A stretch of 61,350 nt of DNA from NCBI RefSeq assembly GCF_001613365.1, contig NZ_BDCF01000051.1, forward strand, positions 1 to 61,350, written 5' to 3'. The notes below the pieces were generated by a model. The model did not search any database, was not told the DNA's origin, and worked only from the letters and a program-made list of their open reading frames with translations. Made by a program: the position numbers and the translations under genes. This document shows positions 7,023 through 16,869 of the stretch, piece after piece (position 1 is the first letter of the stretch; each line of letters starts with the position of its first letter). The stretch is from Nocardia xishanensis NBRC 101358 (GTDB taxonomy: Bacteria > Actinomycetota > Actinomycetes > Mycobacteriales > Mycobacteriaceae).

Positions 7023-9182
7023 ATGTTCGAACGACTCGGCCGTTTCGTGGCCGGCCACGCACGCTGGATACTCGTGGCGAGCGTGCTCGCCCTGATCGCG
7101 GGCGGTGCGCTCGGCGTCACGGCTTTCAGCAAGATGCAACCCGGCGGTCAGGAGGATCCGAACGCGGAATCCAGCACCGCGACCGCTCAACTGGCCGACG
7201 AGTTCGGCGCCGATACCGATTACGTCTTCCTGATCCGTGCCGAGCAGGGCAACGTCAACGCCGAGGCGACGGCCGGATTCGGCAGGGAGCTCGCGCGCAG
7301 GCTGGCGGCCGACGACCGGCTGGTCAACGTGGTGTCGTACTGGGACACCGGCTCTCCCGCGATGCGGTCGGGAGACGGAACGGCCGCGGTGATCCTGGCG
7401 GGCGGGGCCGATCAGGATCCCACCAGGGGAACCGAGATCGCCGGAGACATCGTCGCCGAGTATCGCTCCGACGGCCCGATCGCTGATGTCAGGATCGGCG
7501 GCACCAACGCGATCTTCCACGCCATCACCGAACAGATCGGCGCGGATCTCGGCCTGGCCGAGGGCATCGCGGTGCCGCTGATCTTGGCGCTGCTCGTGCT
7601 TGCCTTCGGCAATGTGGTCGCCGCGCTGCTCACCATGGTGGTCGGCGGTGTCGCGATCCTCGGTACCTTCACCGAGCTGTCGATCCTCGGGTCGGTGACC
7701 GATGTGTCGGTGTACGCGGTGAACCTGACGACCGCGCTCGGTCTCGGTCTCGCCGTCGACTACGGGCTGCTCATGGTCAGCCGCTTCCGTGAACGGCGCG
7801 CGGCGGGCGCGTCGACCGACGACGCGGTCGTCGGTGCGGTGTCGACGGCAGGGCGCACCATCGTGTTCAGCGCCGCCACCGTCGCGGCGGCGCTCTCCTC
7901 GCTGGTGATCTTCCCGCAGTATTTCCTGCGCTCGTTCGCCTACGCGGGCATCGGCGTGGTCGCCATCTCGGCCACGGCCGCCGTGATCACGCTGCCCGCG
8001 CTGCTCGTCGCGCTCGGTGCCAAGTCCGACGCGTGGAAGATCCCGGGCGTGCGCGGTATTCGCGGTGACGCGGCGCCGTTCTGGGCGGGCGTGGCGAGCT
8101 TCGCGATGCGACGTCCACTGGTCACCGGTATTCCGGTGGTGGCCGCGCTGCTGCTGGCCGCGGCGCCGCTGCTGAATGTCCAGTTCGGCACGCCGGACGA
8201 TCGCGTGCTCCCCACCAGCACCGACGTTCGACAGGTCGGCGACGCGCTGCGCGATGATTTCGGCGGCAGTGACGCCAACGCGCTGTCCGTCGTCACTTCC
8301 TCGGGGGTCGAGACGGCTCCGCTCGCCGACTACGCGGCCGCGCTGTCCAGAGTGACGCACGTCACCCAGGTCGATTCCAGCGCTGGCACTTTCGTGCGCG
8401 GCGTGCGCACCGCGAGTTCGCCTGCGGACGCCCGGTTCGCCAAGCCCGATGCCCAACGCCTCACCGTGCTCACCGATCTCGACCGCAACTCGGCCGAGGC
8501 GCGCGAGCTGGTCGACCGGGTGCGCGATGTGCCCGCTCCGGCAACGGCTCTGGTCGGCGGGCAGGTCGCCGAGCTGCGCGACAGCCTGGCTTCGATCGGA
8601 TCGCGATTGCCGGTGGCGGTGGCCTGGATCGTGCTCACCACCTTCGTCTTGCTGTTCCTCTTCACCGGCAGCGTGGTGCAGCCATTGCGTGCGCTGCTGT
8701 CGAACGTGCTGAGCCTGGCGGCCACGCTCGGGTTGATGGTCTTCGTCTTCCAGGACGGGCACCTGTCCGGTCTGCTCGGCTTCACGCCGGCTCCGCTGGA
8801 CGTGTCGATGCTGCTGTTGTTGTTCTGCATCACATTCGGGTTGTCCATGGACTACGAGGTTTTCGTGATCAGCCGGATCAAGGAGATGCACGACAAAGGC
8901 GCGTCGACGCACGACGCCGTCGTCGAGGGGCTGGCTCGCACCGGCAGGCTGGTGACCACCGCGGCGGCGCTGATCTCGATCAGCTTCCTCGCCTTCGTCA
9001 CCAGCGACGTGCGGTTCATCCAGTTCTTCGGTCTCGGCGCCGGACTGGCCATCCTGATCGACGCGACACTGGTGCGCGGTGTGCTGGTTCCGGTGGCGAT
9101 GCGGCTGCTCGGCCCGGCGGCCTGGTTCGCGCCGCGCCCGCTGCGGCTGGTGCACGCGCGAATCGGTCTCGCCGAGGCGTGA
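7023..9182 (+). CDS. MMPL-family RND transporter
   Basis: A 719-residue inner-membrane protein of the MMPL/RND type. It has one N-terminal helix (about residues 12-32), a periplasmic loop, a first bundle of five helices (about 175-330) with the AVDYGLLMVSRFRE motif, a second loop and a second bundle (about 545-705) with FGLSMDYEVFVISRI. The paired GxxxDY motifs carry the proton-relay Asp-Tyr residues of MmpL proteins. The length is near MmpL11 and the small actinobacterial MMPL pumps, which export lipids or drugs; the substrate is unknown. GGAGG precedes the ATG. The divergent TetR gene suggests induction by a ligand. Confidence 0.95.
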   Translation: MFERLGRFVAGHARWILVASVLALIAGGALGVTAFSKMQPGGQEDPNAESSTATAQLADEFGADTDYVFLIRAEQGNVNAEATAGFGRELARRLAADDRLVNVVSYWDTGSPAMRSGDGTAAVILAGGADQDPTRGTEIAGDIVAEYRSDGPIADVRIGGTNAIFHAITEQIGADLGLAEGIAVPLILALLVLAFGNVVAALLTMVVGGVAILGTFTELSILGSVTDVSVYAVNLTTALGLGLAVDYGLLMVSRFRERRAAGASTDDAVVGAVSTAGRTIVFSAATVAAALSSLVIFPQYFLRSFAYAGIGVVAISATAAVITLPALLVALGAKSDAWKIPGVRGIRGDAAPFWAGVASFAMRRPLVTGIPVVAALLLAAAPLLNVQFGTPDDRVLPTSTDVRQVGDALRDDFGGSDANALSVVTSSGVETAPLADYAAALSRVTHVTQVDSSAGTFVRGVRTASSPADARFAKPDAQRLTVLTDLDRNSAEARELVDRVRDVPAPATALVGGQVAELRDSLASIGSRLPVAVAWIVLTTFVLLFLFTGSVVQPLRALLSNVLSLAATLGLMVFVFQDGHLSGLLGFTPAPLDVSMLLLLFCITFGLSMDYEVFVISRIKEMHDKGASTHDAVVEGLARTGRLVTTAAALISISFLAFVTSDVRFIQFFGLGAGLAILIDATLVRGVLVPVAMRLLGPAAWFAPRPLRLVHARIGLAEA

Positions 9183-9200
9183 TTGTCAACACACCTGAAT

Positions 9201-9233
9201 GCGTCCGGCCGAGTTTCCCGCTCGGCCGGACGC
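9201..9233 (+). terminator. Terminator hairpin after the MmpL gene
   Basis: A perfect 13-bp stem GCGTCCGGCCGAG/CTCGGCCGGACGC with a 7-nt loop begins 19 nt after the stop codon. No strong U-run follows, which is usual in this GC range. Confidence 0.8.
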
Positions 9234-9814
9234 GGGTCGTTTCAATACCCGAAACCGGCCCGGCCCTGGTCTTTTGGATCGGTGAGCGGGATGGTGAGGC
9301 GAAGATCACACGACCGGTTTCGATTGCGGTTTCGGTGCTGGGGTACCGCTCGATGTTCGGACGCGGGCGGGCAATTCCGCGCCTGGCAACCATCCACTTC
9401 CGCCTGATTCGAGTACGTCATATGCCGCCATGACTAGGTGATGATCTTGTTTGAGGCGCAGTAAACAAACTTAGGGTCTCTTTTCGCTCCTGGAACCCGT
9501 AGTTATCAAAAATAGAGTTGACAAAAGTGCTGGTAGATGCGTTGTTGCGGCTACATACCGGTGCGCGAAGGAAGCTTTGGCTAACCATTCCGTAGCCAAT
9601 TGTTCGGCGCGAGAAAGGGTCGACCGAGTGGCTTTCAAGGGCACTTCGGGCGCGTTCGGAAGGGTCGAATTCGGGCAACCGAGCGTCAGCCAAGAGTTAG
9701 CTGCCAGTCTGAAAAAGTGGGTGGTCACAGGGGTTTGCTGGCGCGCTGCTTTATACGCTCGACACTGGCGTGGAGGGTTGCGCGGGCATAACGATTGTGT
9801 AGAGTTGACGGCAA
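9234..9814. other. Gene-free stretch with a locally AT-rich segment
   Basis: Between two terminator hairpins about 580 bp hold no gene I can support. Bases about 9411-9600 are clearly richer in A and T than their surroundings, with tracts such as ATCAAAAATAG and a TTGACA at about 9522. Open frames here use rare codons and run on only because they pass antisense through the next gene. It could be a promoter or nucleoid-protein (Lsr2) site, or a relic of foreign DNA. Confidence 0.5.
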
Positions 9815-9853
9815 CGCTGGCCGCAGCTGAGCAGCGACTCGCTGCGGCCAGCG
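9815..9853 (-). terminator. Terminator hairpin for the SpoIIM-like gene
   Basis: A perfect 13-bp inverted repeat CGCTGGCCGCAGC/GCTGCGGCCAGCG (9815-9827, 9841-9853; 13-nt loop) lies about 70 nt beyond the stop codon of the leftward gene. Confidence 0.7.
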
Positions 9854-9924
9854 GAACTCAAATGGGGGATATCGCAACCGATCTGCCGCATGGCGTTGCT
9901 ACCGATTGTCCGGAGCCGTTCCAC

Positions 9925-10935
9925 TCAGCGTGTGCCCGAGGTTGTCTGCCAAAGCTCCGATTCTTCGACCGGCAAAGCCGCCGCCGCGTCCTGCGCGAGC
10001 GCCGCCCTTCGCCCCGCGCCGAACACATAGGCGAGGAAAAGCGCCTCGGCCGCGAAGCCGATACCGATTCGCACGGGGGCCGGAAGCGGACTCGGCGTCA
10101 CGAAACCTTCCAGCAGTCCCGACACGAACAGCACCCCGACCAAACCGAGCGCGATCGTCGCCGTCGCCCTGCCCTGCCGGGCGACCGCCTCGACGCGGCT
10201 CAGCCGACCGGGATCGATGAGGGTCCAGCCCAGCTTCAGTCCCGCGCCGCCCGCCACGAAAACCGCTGTCAGTTCGAGGGTTCCGTGCGGAAGGATGAAG
10301 CCGAAGAACGAATCGAGCCGGTCCGCCTCGGCCATCAGCCCGGCGGTGATGCCGACGTTCAGCGCGTTCATGAACAGCAGATACACCGCGGGCAGGATCA
10401 GCACGCCGGTGAACAGCGCGATCGCAGCCACCCACGCGTTGTTTGTCCACACCTGCGCGGCGAACGCGTCGTTCGGGTGCTCGGTGTAGTAGGTCTCGAA
10501 CGCGCCGCCCGGCGCGGTGATCGCGGAGTTGTCGGAGGTGATGCCGAACAGCTCGCGGGCCCGGCCCGATCCCTCGATCCAGATCGCCAGCCATGCCGAG
10601 ACCGCGACGAACAGCGCGGCCACCGACGCCCACCACGGCCACGCGCGGTAGACCGCGGCGGGGAAGCGGTGCGCGAAGAAGTGCCCGATCTCACCCCAGG
10701 TGTCGGTCCGGGTGCCGAGGACCCGTCCGCGCGCCCTGGCCAGCAAGGCGCTGAGCCCGGCGATGAGTTCCGGATCGGGGCTGTGCGATTGCAGCCTGGC
10801 CAGCTGCTGTGACGTCCGCCGGTACAGCGCTACCAGTTCGTCGGACTCGGCCCCGCTCAGCTTGCGCCTGCGCGCCAGCTGATCGAGCCGGTCCCAGGAC
10901 CGCCGGTGCGCGTAACTGTATGCGTCTACGTCCAT
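9925..10935 (-). CDS. Stage II sporulation protein M (SpoIIM)-like membrane protein
   Basis: A 336-residue integral membrane protein of the SpoIIM/DUF95 family. A soluble N-terminal helical part (residues about 1-95) is followed by five to six membrane helices, including a segment near 105-125 and LYLLFMNALNVGITAGLMA-type helices with a FGFILPHGTLEL motif near 215 typical of the family. The family occurs in non-spore-formers next to MoxR/DUF58/RDD genes, as in M. tuberculosis Rv3694c, and is not evidence of sporulation. A GGGAGG site lies before the ATG. It is divergent from the RDD gene with 44 bp between the starts. Confidence 0.9.
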   Translation of the reverse strand: MDVDAYSYAHRRSWDRLDQLARRRKLSGAESDELVALYRRTSQQLARLQSHSPDPELIAGLSALLARARGRVLGTRTDTWGEIGHFFAHRFPAAVYRAWPWWASVAALFVAVSAWLAIWIEGSGRARELFGITSDNSAITAPGGAFETYYTEHPNDAFAAQVWTNNAWVAAIALFTGVLILPAVYLLFMNALNVGITAGLMAEADRLDSFFGFILPHGTLELTAVFVAGGAGLKLGWTLIDPGRLSRVEAVARQGRATATIALGLVGVLFVSGLLEGFVTPSPLPAPVRIGIGFAAEALFLAYVFGAGRRAALAQDAAAALPVEESELWQTTSGTR

Positions 10936-10979
10936 ATCGGTTGCCTCCCACTACCGCCGGTCGCAAGAATGCTATCGAG

Positions 10980-11756
10980 ATGGCTGAGTTCACCACCGGC
11001 GAAGCGGTCGCCCTCGAGCTTCCGATCGCGCGGATACCCACACGCGCCACCGCGTTCCTCATCGACCTGGTGGTGCAGCTCACGCTCGGCGTGCTGTGCG
11101 TGGCGCTCGCGGGCCTGCTCGTGGTGCGCAGCGGCGCTGACCCGGCGTGGGGTGACGCGATCATGCTCACGACCGTCGTCGCGGTGCTGGTCGGCTATCC
11201 GGTGGCGTGGGAGACGCTCAGCCGCGGCCGGTCGGTCGGCAAGCTGGCGCTCGGCCTGCGGGTCGTCCGCACCGACGGCGGACCCATCGATTTCCGCCAC
11301 GCCATGACGCGCGGCCTGGCCGGCGTCATCGTCGACTTCTGGATGCTCGGCGGTTTCGGCGCCATCGCGGTGATCACCTCGATGTGCTCCCCGAACGCCC
11401 GCCGCGTCGGCGACGTGCTCGCCGGCACGGTCGTGGTGCACGCCCAGCGCGCCTTGCCCGCTCCTGCCCTGGCCTTCGCGCCGCCCTGGCTCGTGGGCTG
11501 GGCCGCCGGACTCGACCTCTCCGGCGTACCGGAGGACCTGGCCCTGGCCATCCGTCAGTACCTGACCCGCCTGCGCACCCTCACCCCGGCCGCCCAGGCG
11601 AGCCTCGGTCAAGCGCTCGTCGCCGCCCTCTGCGCACACCTCCGGATCTCCGCTCCGCAGGGCTACCCGCCGATCCAGATCCTCGGCGCGGTCGTCGCAG
11701 AACGCCAACGCCGCGCTCTCGCACCGCCCACGACAGGCCTGGTTCGCGTCGCGTAG
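10980..11756 (+). CDS. RDD-family membrane protein
   Basis: A 258-residue protein with the RDD domain at about residues 10-150: the Arg of IPTRATAFLIDLVV, two or three membrane helices and the Asp-containing GRSVGKLALGLRVVRTDGG segment. A cytoplasmic C-terminal tail of about 90 residues follows. RDD proteins are thought to be transporters or sensors; some act as Na+(Li+)/H+ antiporters. It corresponds to Rv3695 beside Rv3694c. Degenerate repeats of its 3' end lie downstream of the stop. Confidence 0.9.
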   Translation: MAEFTTGEAVALELPIARIPTRATAFLIDLVVQLTLGVLCVALAGLLVVRSGADPAWGDAIMLTTVVAVLVGYPVAWETLSRGRSVGKLALGLRVVRTDGGPIDFRHAMTRGLAGVIVDFWMLGGFGAIAVITSMCSPNARRVGDVLAGTVVVHAQRALPAPALAFAPPWLVGWAAGLDLSGVPEDLALAIRQYLTRLRTLTPAAQASLGQALVAALCAHLRISAPQGYPPIQILGAVVAERQRRALAPPTTGLVRVA

Positions 11757-11994
11757 TCGTTTCATCCGCAGTCGCGCACGCGAGCTCTCGTCCGTGTCGC
11801 GTAATCGCTTTCCACGCGCTCACGGCAGGTCTCCACACAGAACCATCCACAGCAGGTCTCGTCGGCGTCGCGCCGCTACTTCGTACACAGCCAACCGCGG
11901 TACACAGCCAACCGCGCCCAAGGCGAACTGTTTCGCCGCCCGCGCAGGCTTACAGCTGTGCGTCGCGCGACGGAATCTGCGAAAACTCCTGAAC
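11757..11994. repeat. Convergent intergenic region with degenerate repeats
   Basis: GTACACAGCCAACCGCG is repeated exactly in tandem at 11883-11899 and 11900-11916. Text resembling the last codons of the RDD gene (CGTCGCGTAGTCGTTTC at 11747) recurs as TGTCGCGTAATCGCTTTC near 11795 and CGTCGCGCCGCTACTTC near 11866. No gene is visible; it separates the convergent RDD and DUF58 genes. Confidence 0.5.
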
Positions 11995-13281
11995 TCAGAG
12001 GGAGCCGGACTGCTTGAGCTCGAGGTATTCGTCGGCCAAGGCCTCTGGCAGGCGGTCGGGAGGTGTGGAGACGACGGCAATGCCCTTGCGGCGCAGGGAT
12101 TCCTGCACCAAGGCGCGTTCGGCGAGGACGGTTTCGGCTGCGGCCGCGGCGTAGACGTCGTCGCGGGTGGTGGCGGCCGCGGCGATGTCGGGGTCGATCA
12201 CCGAGACGATGAGCACGCGGTGGCGGTGCGCGAGGACGGGCAGCACCGGCAGCAGGTTCTCCTCGACGGCCGCGCCGTCCAGGCTGGTGAACCAGACGAC
12301 CAGGCTGCGGCGGCGGGCCCGTTCGATGGTGGCGCGCACCAGGCCCGCGCTGTCGGTGTCGACCAGTGCCGGGGTCACACCCGCCAGCGCGTGCATGAGC
12401 TGGAGTTGCAGGCGGTTGCCGCGCACGCCGCGCACCTCGGTGCGGACGGCGCGGTCGTAGGCGAGCAGATCGACGCCGTCGCCCGCCGCCGCGGCCAGCC
12501 CGCCGAGCAGCAGCGCGGCTTCGATGGCGGCGTCGAGGCGGGTGCCTTCGCCGACCCGTCCCGCGCTGACCCGGCCGGTATCGAGCAGCATCAGCACGTG
12601 CCGGTTTCGTTCCGGGCGCCAGGTGCGCACCAGCACATCGGTGGCGCGCGCGGTGGCGCGCCAGTCGATGGAGCGCACGTCGTCGCCCGCGACGTACTCG
12701 CGGAACGAATCGAATTCGCTGCCCTGGCCGCGGGTGTTGGCGACGTTGCGCCCCTCGAGATGTTGCAGCCGTTTGACTTTCGAGCGCATCAGCCGCTCGC
12801 TGCGGAACGCGGGCAGCGCCCGCACCCTGGCGGGCACGGTGCGCCTGGCCTGCCTGCCCGCCAGGCCGAGCGGGCCGAGCAGCCGCAGCGTCACCGGACC
12901 GGCGACGCGGTCGCCGCGATGGACCGGCCGCAGCGACGTACCGAGCCGCACCTTGGTGTTGGGCGCGAGTTCCAGGGTGTGCCTGCGGTTTTCGGTGCGC
13001 GCGCTGCGCGGCCAGTCGTCCCAGAGCAGGCCGCGCACCGTGCGCGCTCCGGTATTCACCACGGTGAGCTCCACCTCGGCGGCGCGGCCCTGCCGCACGG
13101 TGGTCAGCTCCGGCCTGGTCAGGGTCAGATCGCCCGACCCGCCCGCCGCGGCCAGGTCGAACAGCACCGCGATCGCCAGCGCGGCGCACGCCAGGGAGAC
13201 CCCGTACCAGGACGGCAGCACGACAGCCACGAACAACCCGAGCACCGCGGCGACGGCGACCAGACGACCGGTGACGACCAC
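11995..13281 (-). CDS. DUF58 domain-containing protein
   Basis: A 428-residue protein with two N-terminal membrane helices (about residues 5-45), a beta-rich region, and the DUF58 domain at about 190-310 with the signatures FDSFREYVAGDD and SIDWRATAR, followed by a von Willebrand A-like fold (LMLLDTGR). DUF58 proteins work with the MoxR AAA+ ATPase encoded next door; the pair is thought to assemble or activate protein complexes in the envelope. The GTG start lies 2 nt after the moxR stop, so the two are surely co-translated. Confidence 0.92.
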   Translation of the reverse strand: MVVTGRLVAVAAVLGLFVAVVLPSWYGVSLACAALAIAVLFDLAAAGGSGDLTLTRPELTTVRQGRAAEVELTVVNTGARTVRGLLWDDWPRSARTENRRHTLELAPNTKVRLGTSLRPVHRGDRVAGPVTLRLLGPLGLAGRQARRTVPARVRALPAFRSERLMRSKVKRLQHLEGRNVANTRGQGSEFDSFREYVAGDDVRSIDWRATARATDVLVRTWRPERNRHVLMLLDTGRVSAGRVGEGTRLDAAIEAALLLGGLAAAAGDGVDLLAYDRAVRTEVRGVRGNRLQLQLMHALAGVTPALVDTDSAGLVRATIERARRRSLVVWFTSLDGAAVEENLLPVLPVLAHRHRVLIVSVIDPDIAAAATTRDDVYAAAAAETVLAERALVQESLRRKGIAVVSTPPDRLPEALADEYLELKQSGSL

Positions 13282-13283
13282 TG

Positions 13284-14260
<977 letters not shown>

Positions 14261-14264
<4 letters not shown>

Positions 14265-15283
14265 CCGATCTCCGTCTCGATCCATTCCAGTTGTGCGGCG
14301 ACGACGCGCAGCGCGTCAGCGTTCGGCACCGGGCCGAAGAACGCGTTCCCGATCAGCTGCCGGTCCGCGCCGATGCGTGCCGCGATGGCCGCGACGAGCA
14401 GGTCGGGCGGCGCGTCGGCGCCGATCCCGAGCAACGGCCGCAGCCTGCGCAGGGTGGCCGCGCGCAGTTTCGCGGCGACGTAATCGTGGTCGCGCGACCG
14501 GCGATACAGCGCGGCCTGGCCCGCGAGCAGTTCGTTGGCCGCGACCTCCACCGGCCGCGGTTCGCCGACCAGCGCGCCGCGCCGCCTGGCCCGCCACCAC
14601 ACCAGCAGCGCGGCCGCGATCAGCAACTGCAAGCCGCCGAAGGCGAGTGGCGCAGGCAGCCGGGAGAAGATCGAGTCCTCGCCGGGGCCGATGTCTGGCC
14701 GGTCGATGTCGCCGTTGGAGGGCGGCGGCTGCGGCGGGATGTCCGGCGGTGGTTTCGGCGCGTTGGGCGCGCCGCAGGATTGCATGGCGCCGTAAACGAG
14801 GAGCAGGATCACGGCCACCGTGGCGAGCGCCGCCCAGAACTTCGGATCGCGCAGCAGTTTCGGCAGCGGCGGCAGCTTGCGGCGGGTGCGCGGCGCGGTC
14901 TCCACCGGCGTCAGCTCGGTGGGTTCGGCGGCGGGCGGCGGAGCCGCGGCCGAGAAGCGGTCGGCGTATTCGAGCCTGCGGTACTCGTCCTCGGTGGCCG
15001 CGCGGCCGCCGTAGACGACCTCGTCGAAACTGCGTGCGGCGGGCTGGAGTTCGGTGGTGACCTCGAGCGGCAGCACGGCCGAGACGTCGTCGACCGTCTC
15101 GTCGGCGGTCCGGGAGCGGCGGACCTCCAGCACACCGCGCTGTTCCATGCCGCGCAGCACGGCACGGAAGCGCTCGCGCAGCGCCCGGTCGAAGTCGCGG
15201 CGCTGAGCGGCCTCCTCGGCGGCGGCGCGATGGTCGGCGGCCGGACCGAGACGCGGGGGCGGCGGGGTTTCGGGATGCGTCAC
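14261..15283 (-). CDS. DUF4129 domain protein fused to a DUF4350-type C-terminal half
   Basis: A 340-residue protein. Residues about 15-105 match DUF4129 (RERFRAVLRGMEQRGVL, RTADE, FDEVVYGGR). A membrane helix follows at about 148-168, then a proline-rich linker of about 45 residues, a second helix near 215-232 ending WWRARRRGALVGEP, and a C-terminal cytoplasmic region like that of DUF4350 proteins (Rv3691 type). The extracytoplasmic DUF4350 domain expected between the helices is not visible. In relatives these are two genes, so this looks like a fusion with an internal loss. GTG start overlaps the upstream stop (GTGA) and the gene overlaps moxR by 4 nt. Confidence 0.75.
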
Positions 15284-16152
15284 CGCGCGCCTCCGGACGG
15301 TATCCGGATGTCGAGACCCTCGCGGCGGCAGCGCAGATCGATGTAGGACACCACCCGCGTGCTGGCCTCGACGATCTCGCCGAACGCGACGAGCAGCAGC
15401 ACCGCCGAGGTGAGCAGCACGATCACCGGCCAGCGATGGGTGCCGGAGAAATCCGAGACGAACCAAGGGATCGCGAGGAGCGGAACGGCGAGCAGCGTGA
15501 ACAGCACGCGCTGGCTCAGCCACAGGCTGGTCAGCGACCATTCCGAGCCGCCCACAAGGAGTTTCGTGCGGCGCACCGCGTCGCCGTGCGAGCCGCGTTC
15601 GGCGAACAGCACCGGCGCGACCAGGAATCGCTTGGCGCGCAGGTAGCCGAGCCAGATCACCGCGAAAGGAAAGGTGATGATCAGCAGCGCGCCGAGAGCC
15701 AAGACGCCGACGCCGACGAGCGTGAACAACAGCTGACCGATCAGCAGCCCCGGCGCGGTCGCGCGCATCCGGACCAGCGCGGCCCGCCAGCCGATCCGCT
15801 CACCCGCGATACTCGCCAACCCGACCGGCACCGTCACGCCGCGCAGCAGCAGACGCAGCAACCACGCGCACGCGACGGTCGACAGGATCGCCGCCCACGC
15901 CGTGCCCGCGTCGGACCCGCCGGTCGCGTCGGAGACGCTCGCGGTGATCACCACGACAACGACCTCGGACACCACGAGCGCGGCCGCCGCCGTACCGGCC
16001 AGCGTGGCGATGTTGGCCTGAATCAGGGCGAACGGCAGGTCGAGCAGTTCGCGGAAGGTCAGCGGCCGGATCGGCACCGTCGTTCCAGGGGACCCTGGTA
16101 CCGGATCGCTCCCCGCCCCGACGGCACCGGCCGGGTCAGCGGCTGGTAACAC
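15280..16152 (-). CDS. Multi-pass membrane protein, Rv3689-like
   Basis: A 290-residue protein with about six membrane helices, beginning after a short leader with IRPLTFRELLDLPFALIQ, a motif shared with membrane domains of glycerophosphodiester-phosphodiesterase-like proteins. It is the first gene of the membrane protein-DUF4129/DUF4350-moxR-DUF58 operon; all junctions overlap or nearly touch. The GTG at 16152 is preceded by TAGACT exactly 7 nt upstream, a -10 element placed for leaderless transcription, which decides the start. Its function is not known. Confidence 0.8.
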   Translation of the reverse strand: MLPAADPAGAVGAGSDPVPGSPGTTVPIRPLTFRELLDLPFALIQANIATLAGTAAAALVVSEVVVVVITASVSDATGGSDAGTAWAAILSTVACAWLLRLLLRGVTVPVGLASIAGERIGWRAALVRMRATAPGLLIGQLLFTLVGVGVLALGALLIITFPFAVIWLGYLRAKRFLVAPVLFAERGSHGDAVRRTKLLVGGSEWSLTSLWLSQRVLFTLLAVPLLAIPWFVSDFSGTHRWPVIVLLTSAVLLLVAFGEIVEASTRVVSYIDLRCRREGLDIRIPSGGAR

Positions 16153-16234
16153 GCGGCCGAGTCTAATGGGCGCCGCGGCCGGGCGTCGGGATTGGCGGAG
16201 GCAGCGCAGCGTGACCACGCGGGCCCCGCGTACG

Positions 16235-16780
16235 TCAGGCTTCCAGCAGGCGAGCGATCACTCGGCGGTACCGCTCCGGGTCGATCTGCGGTATGCCGAG
16301 CAGTGCGCGGAGGTACACCCCGTCGCCGACGAGCCGGATGACGTCCGCGCGCACCGGGTCGTCGATCTCGGCGTCCAGTCCGTCCGACCAGGTGGCCATG
16401 AGTTCGGCCAGCGCCCGCTGGATGTCGTCGAGCTCGGGACCGGCATGGGCGTCGATGGTGCGCATGGTGGCGAGCAGCGAGCGGTAGAGCTCGAGTTCCA
16501 CGGCGTCGGCGGCGTTGTCCTGGTTGGGCGTCTGGAGATACCACTCCGCAGCCGAGATGCCTTTGGCTCGCGCGTCGTCGAGCTGTTGGGTGGCCCGGTC
16601 GGCGACTCGGCGGACCAGTCCCGCGAGCAGCGCGTCCTTGCTCTTGAAGTGATAGAGCAGCCCGCCCTTGGAGACGCCCGCCGCGGCGGCCACGTTCTCC
16701 AGCGTCACCTGCGACATGCCTTTGTCCAGCAGCAATGTCTCCAATGCGTCCAGGATCCGGTCGCGGGTGTTTGCCGTCAC
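16235..16780 (-). CDS. TetR-family repressor of the adjacent efflux gene
   Basis: A 181-residue TetR regulator with helix-turn-helix ILDALETLLLDKG, then VTLENVAAAAGVSKGGLLYHF, and a C-terminal TetR_C domain. The start GTG at 16780 follows TATAGT by 7 nt, so the message is probably leaderless. Two palindromes in the divergent promoter region, one over this -10 element, indicate autoregulation and control of the MFS pump. The arrangement resembles LfrR-LfrA of M. smegmatis, where drug binding releases the repressor. Confidence 0.92.
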   Translation of the reverse strand: MTANTRDRILDALETLLLDKGMSQVTLENVAAAAGVSKGGLLYHFKSKDALLAGLVRRVADRATQQLDDARAKGISAAEWYLQTPNQDNAADAVELELYRSLLATMRTIDAHAGPELDDIQRALAELMATWSDGLDAEIDDPVRADVIRLVGDGVYLRALLGIPQIDPERYRRVIARLLEA

Positions 16781-16791
16781 CCCGCGAACTA

Positions 16792-16836
16792 TACCGGCTG
16801 GACGGTAACGTCCTGTACTGTACCGTCTGGACGGTA
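16792..16836. promoter_or_regulatory. Twin palindromic TetR operators
   Basis: TACCGTC-TG-GACGGTA (16821-16836) is a perfect 7-2-7 palindrome. TACCGGC-TG-GACGGTA (16792-16807) is the same with one mismatch. Their centres are 29 bp apart, close to three helical turns. The left copy overlaps the tetR -10 (TATAGT, minus strand 16788-16793). The right copy abuts a TAAACT that may be the efflux gene -10. Confidence 0.8.
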
Positions 16837-16869
16837 AACTACCGAAGACGACGAAAGTCGAGAAAGTCG

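Noticed and set aside
6936..9155. A 740-codon extension upstream of the leftward TetR gene
   Set aside because: It is antisense to the MmpL gene, rich in Arg, Gln and His and without any domain; the TetR homology begins at 6935.
9577..10812. A 411-codon rightward frame across the SpoIIM-like gene
   Set aside because: The first part uses rare codons in the AT-rich spacer and the rest is antisense to a well-supported gene; no domain is visible.
9925..10935. Evidence for sporulation
   Set aside because: SpoIIM-like proteins are common in non-spore-forming actinobacteria next to RDD and MoxR genes.
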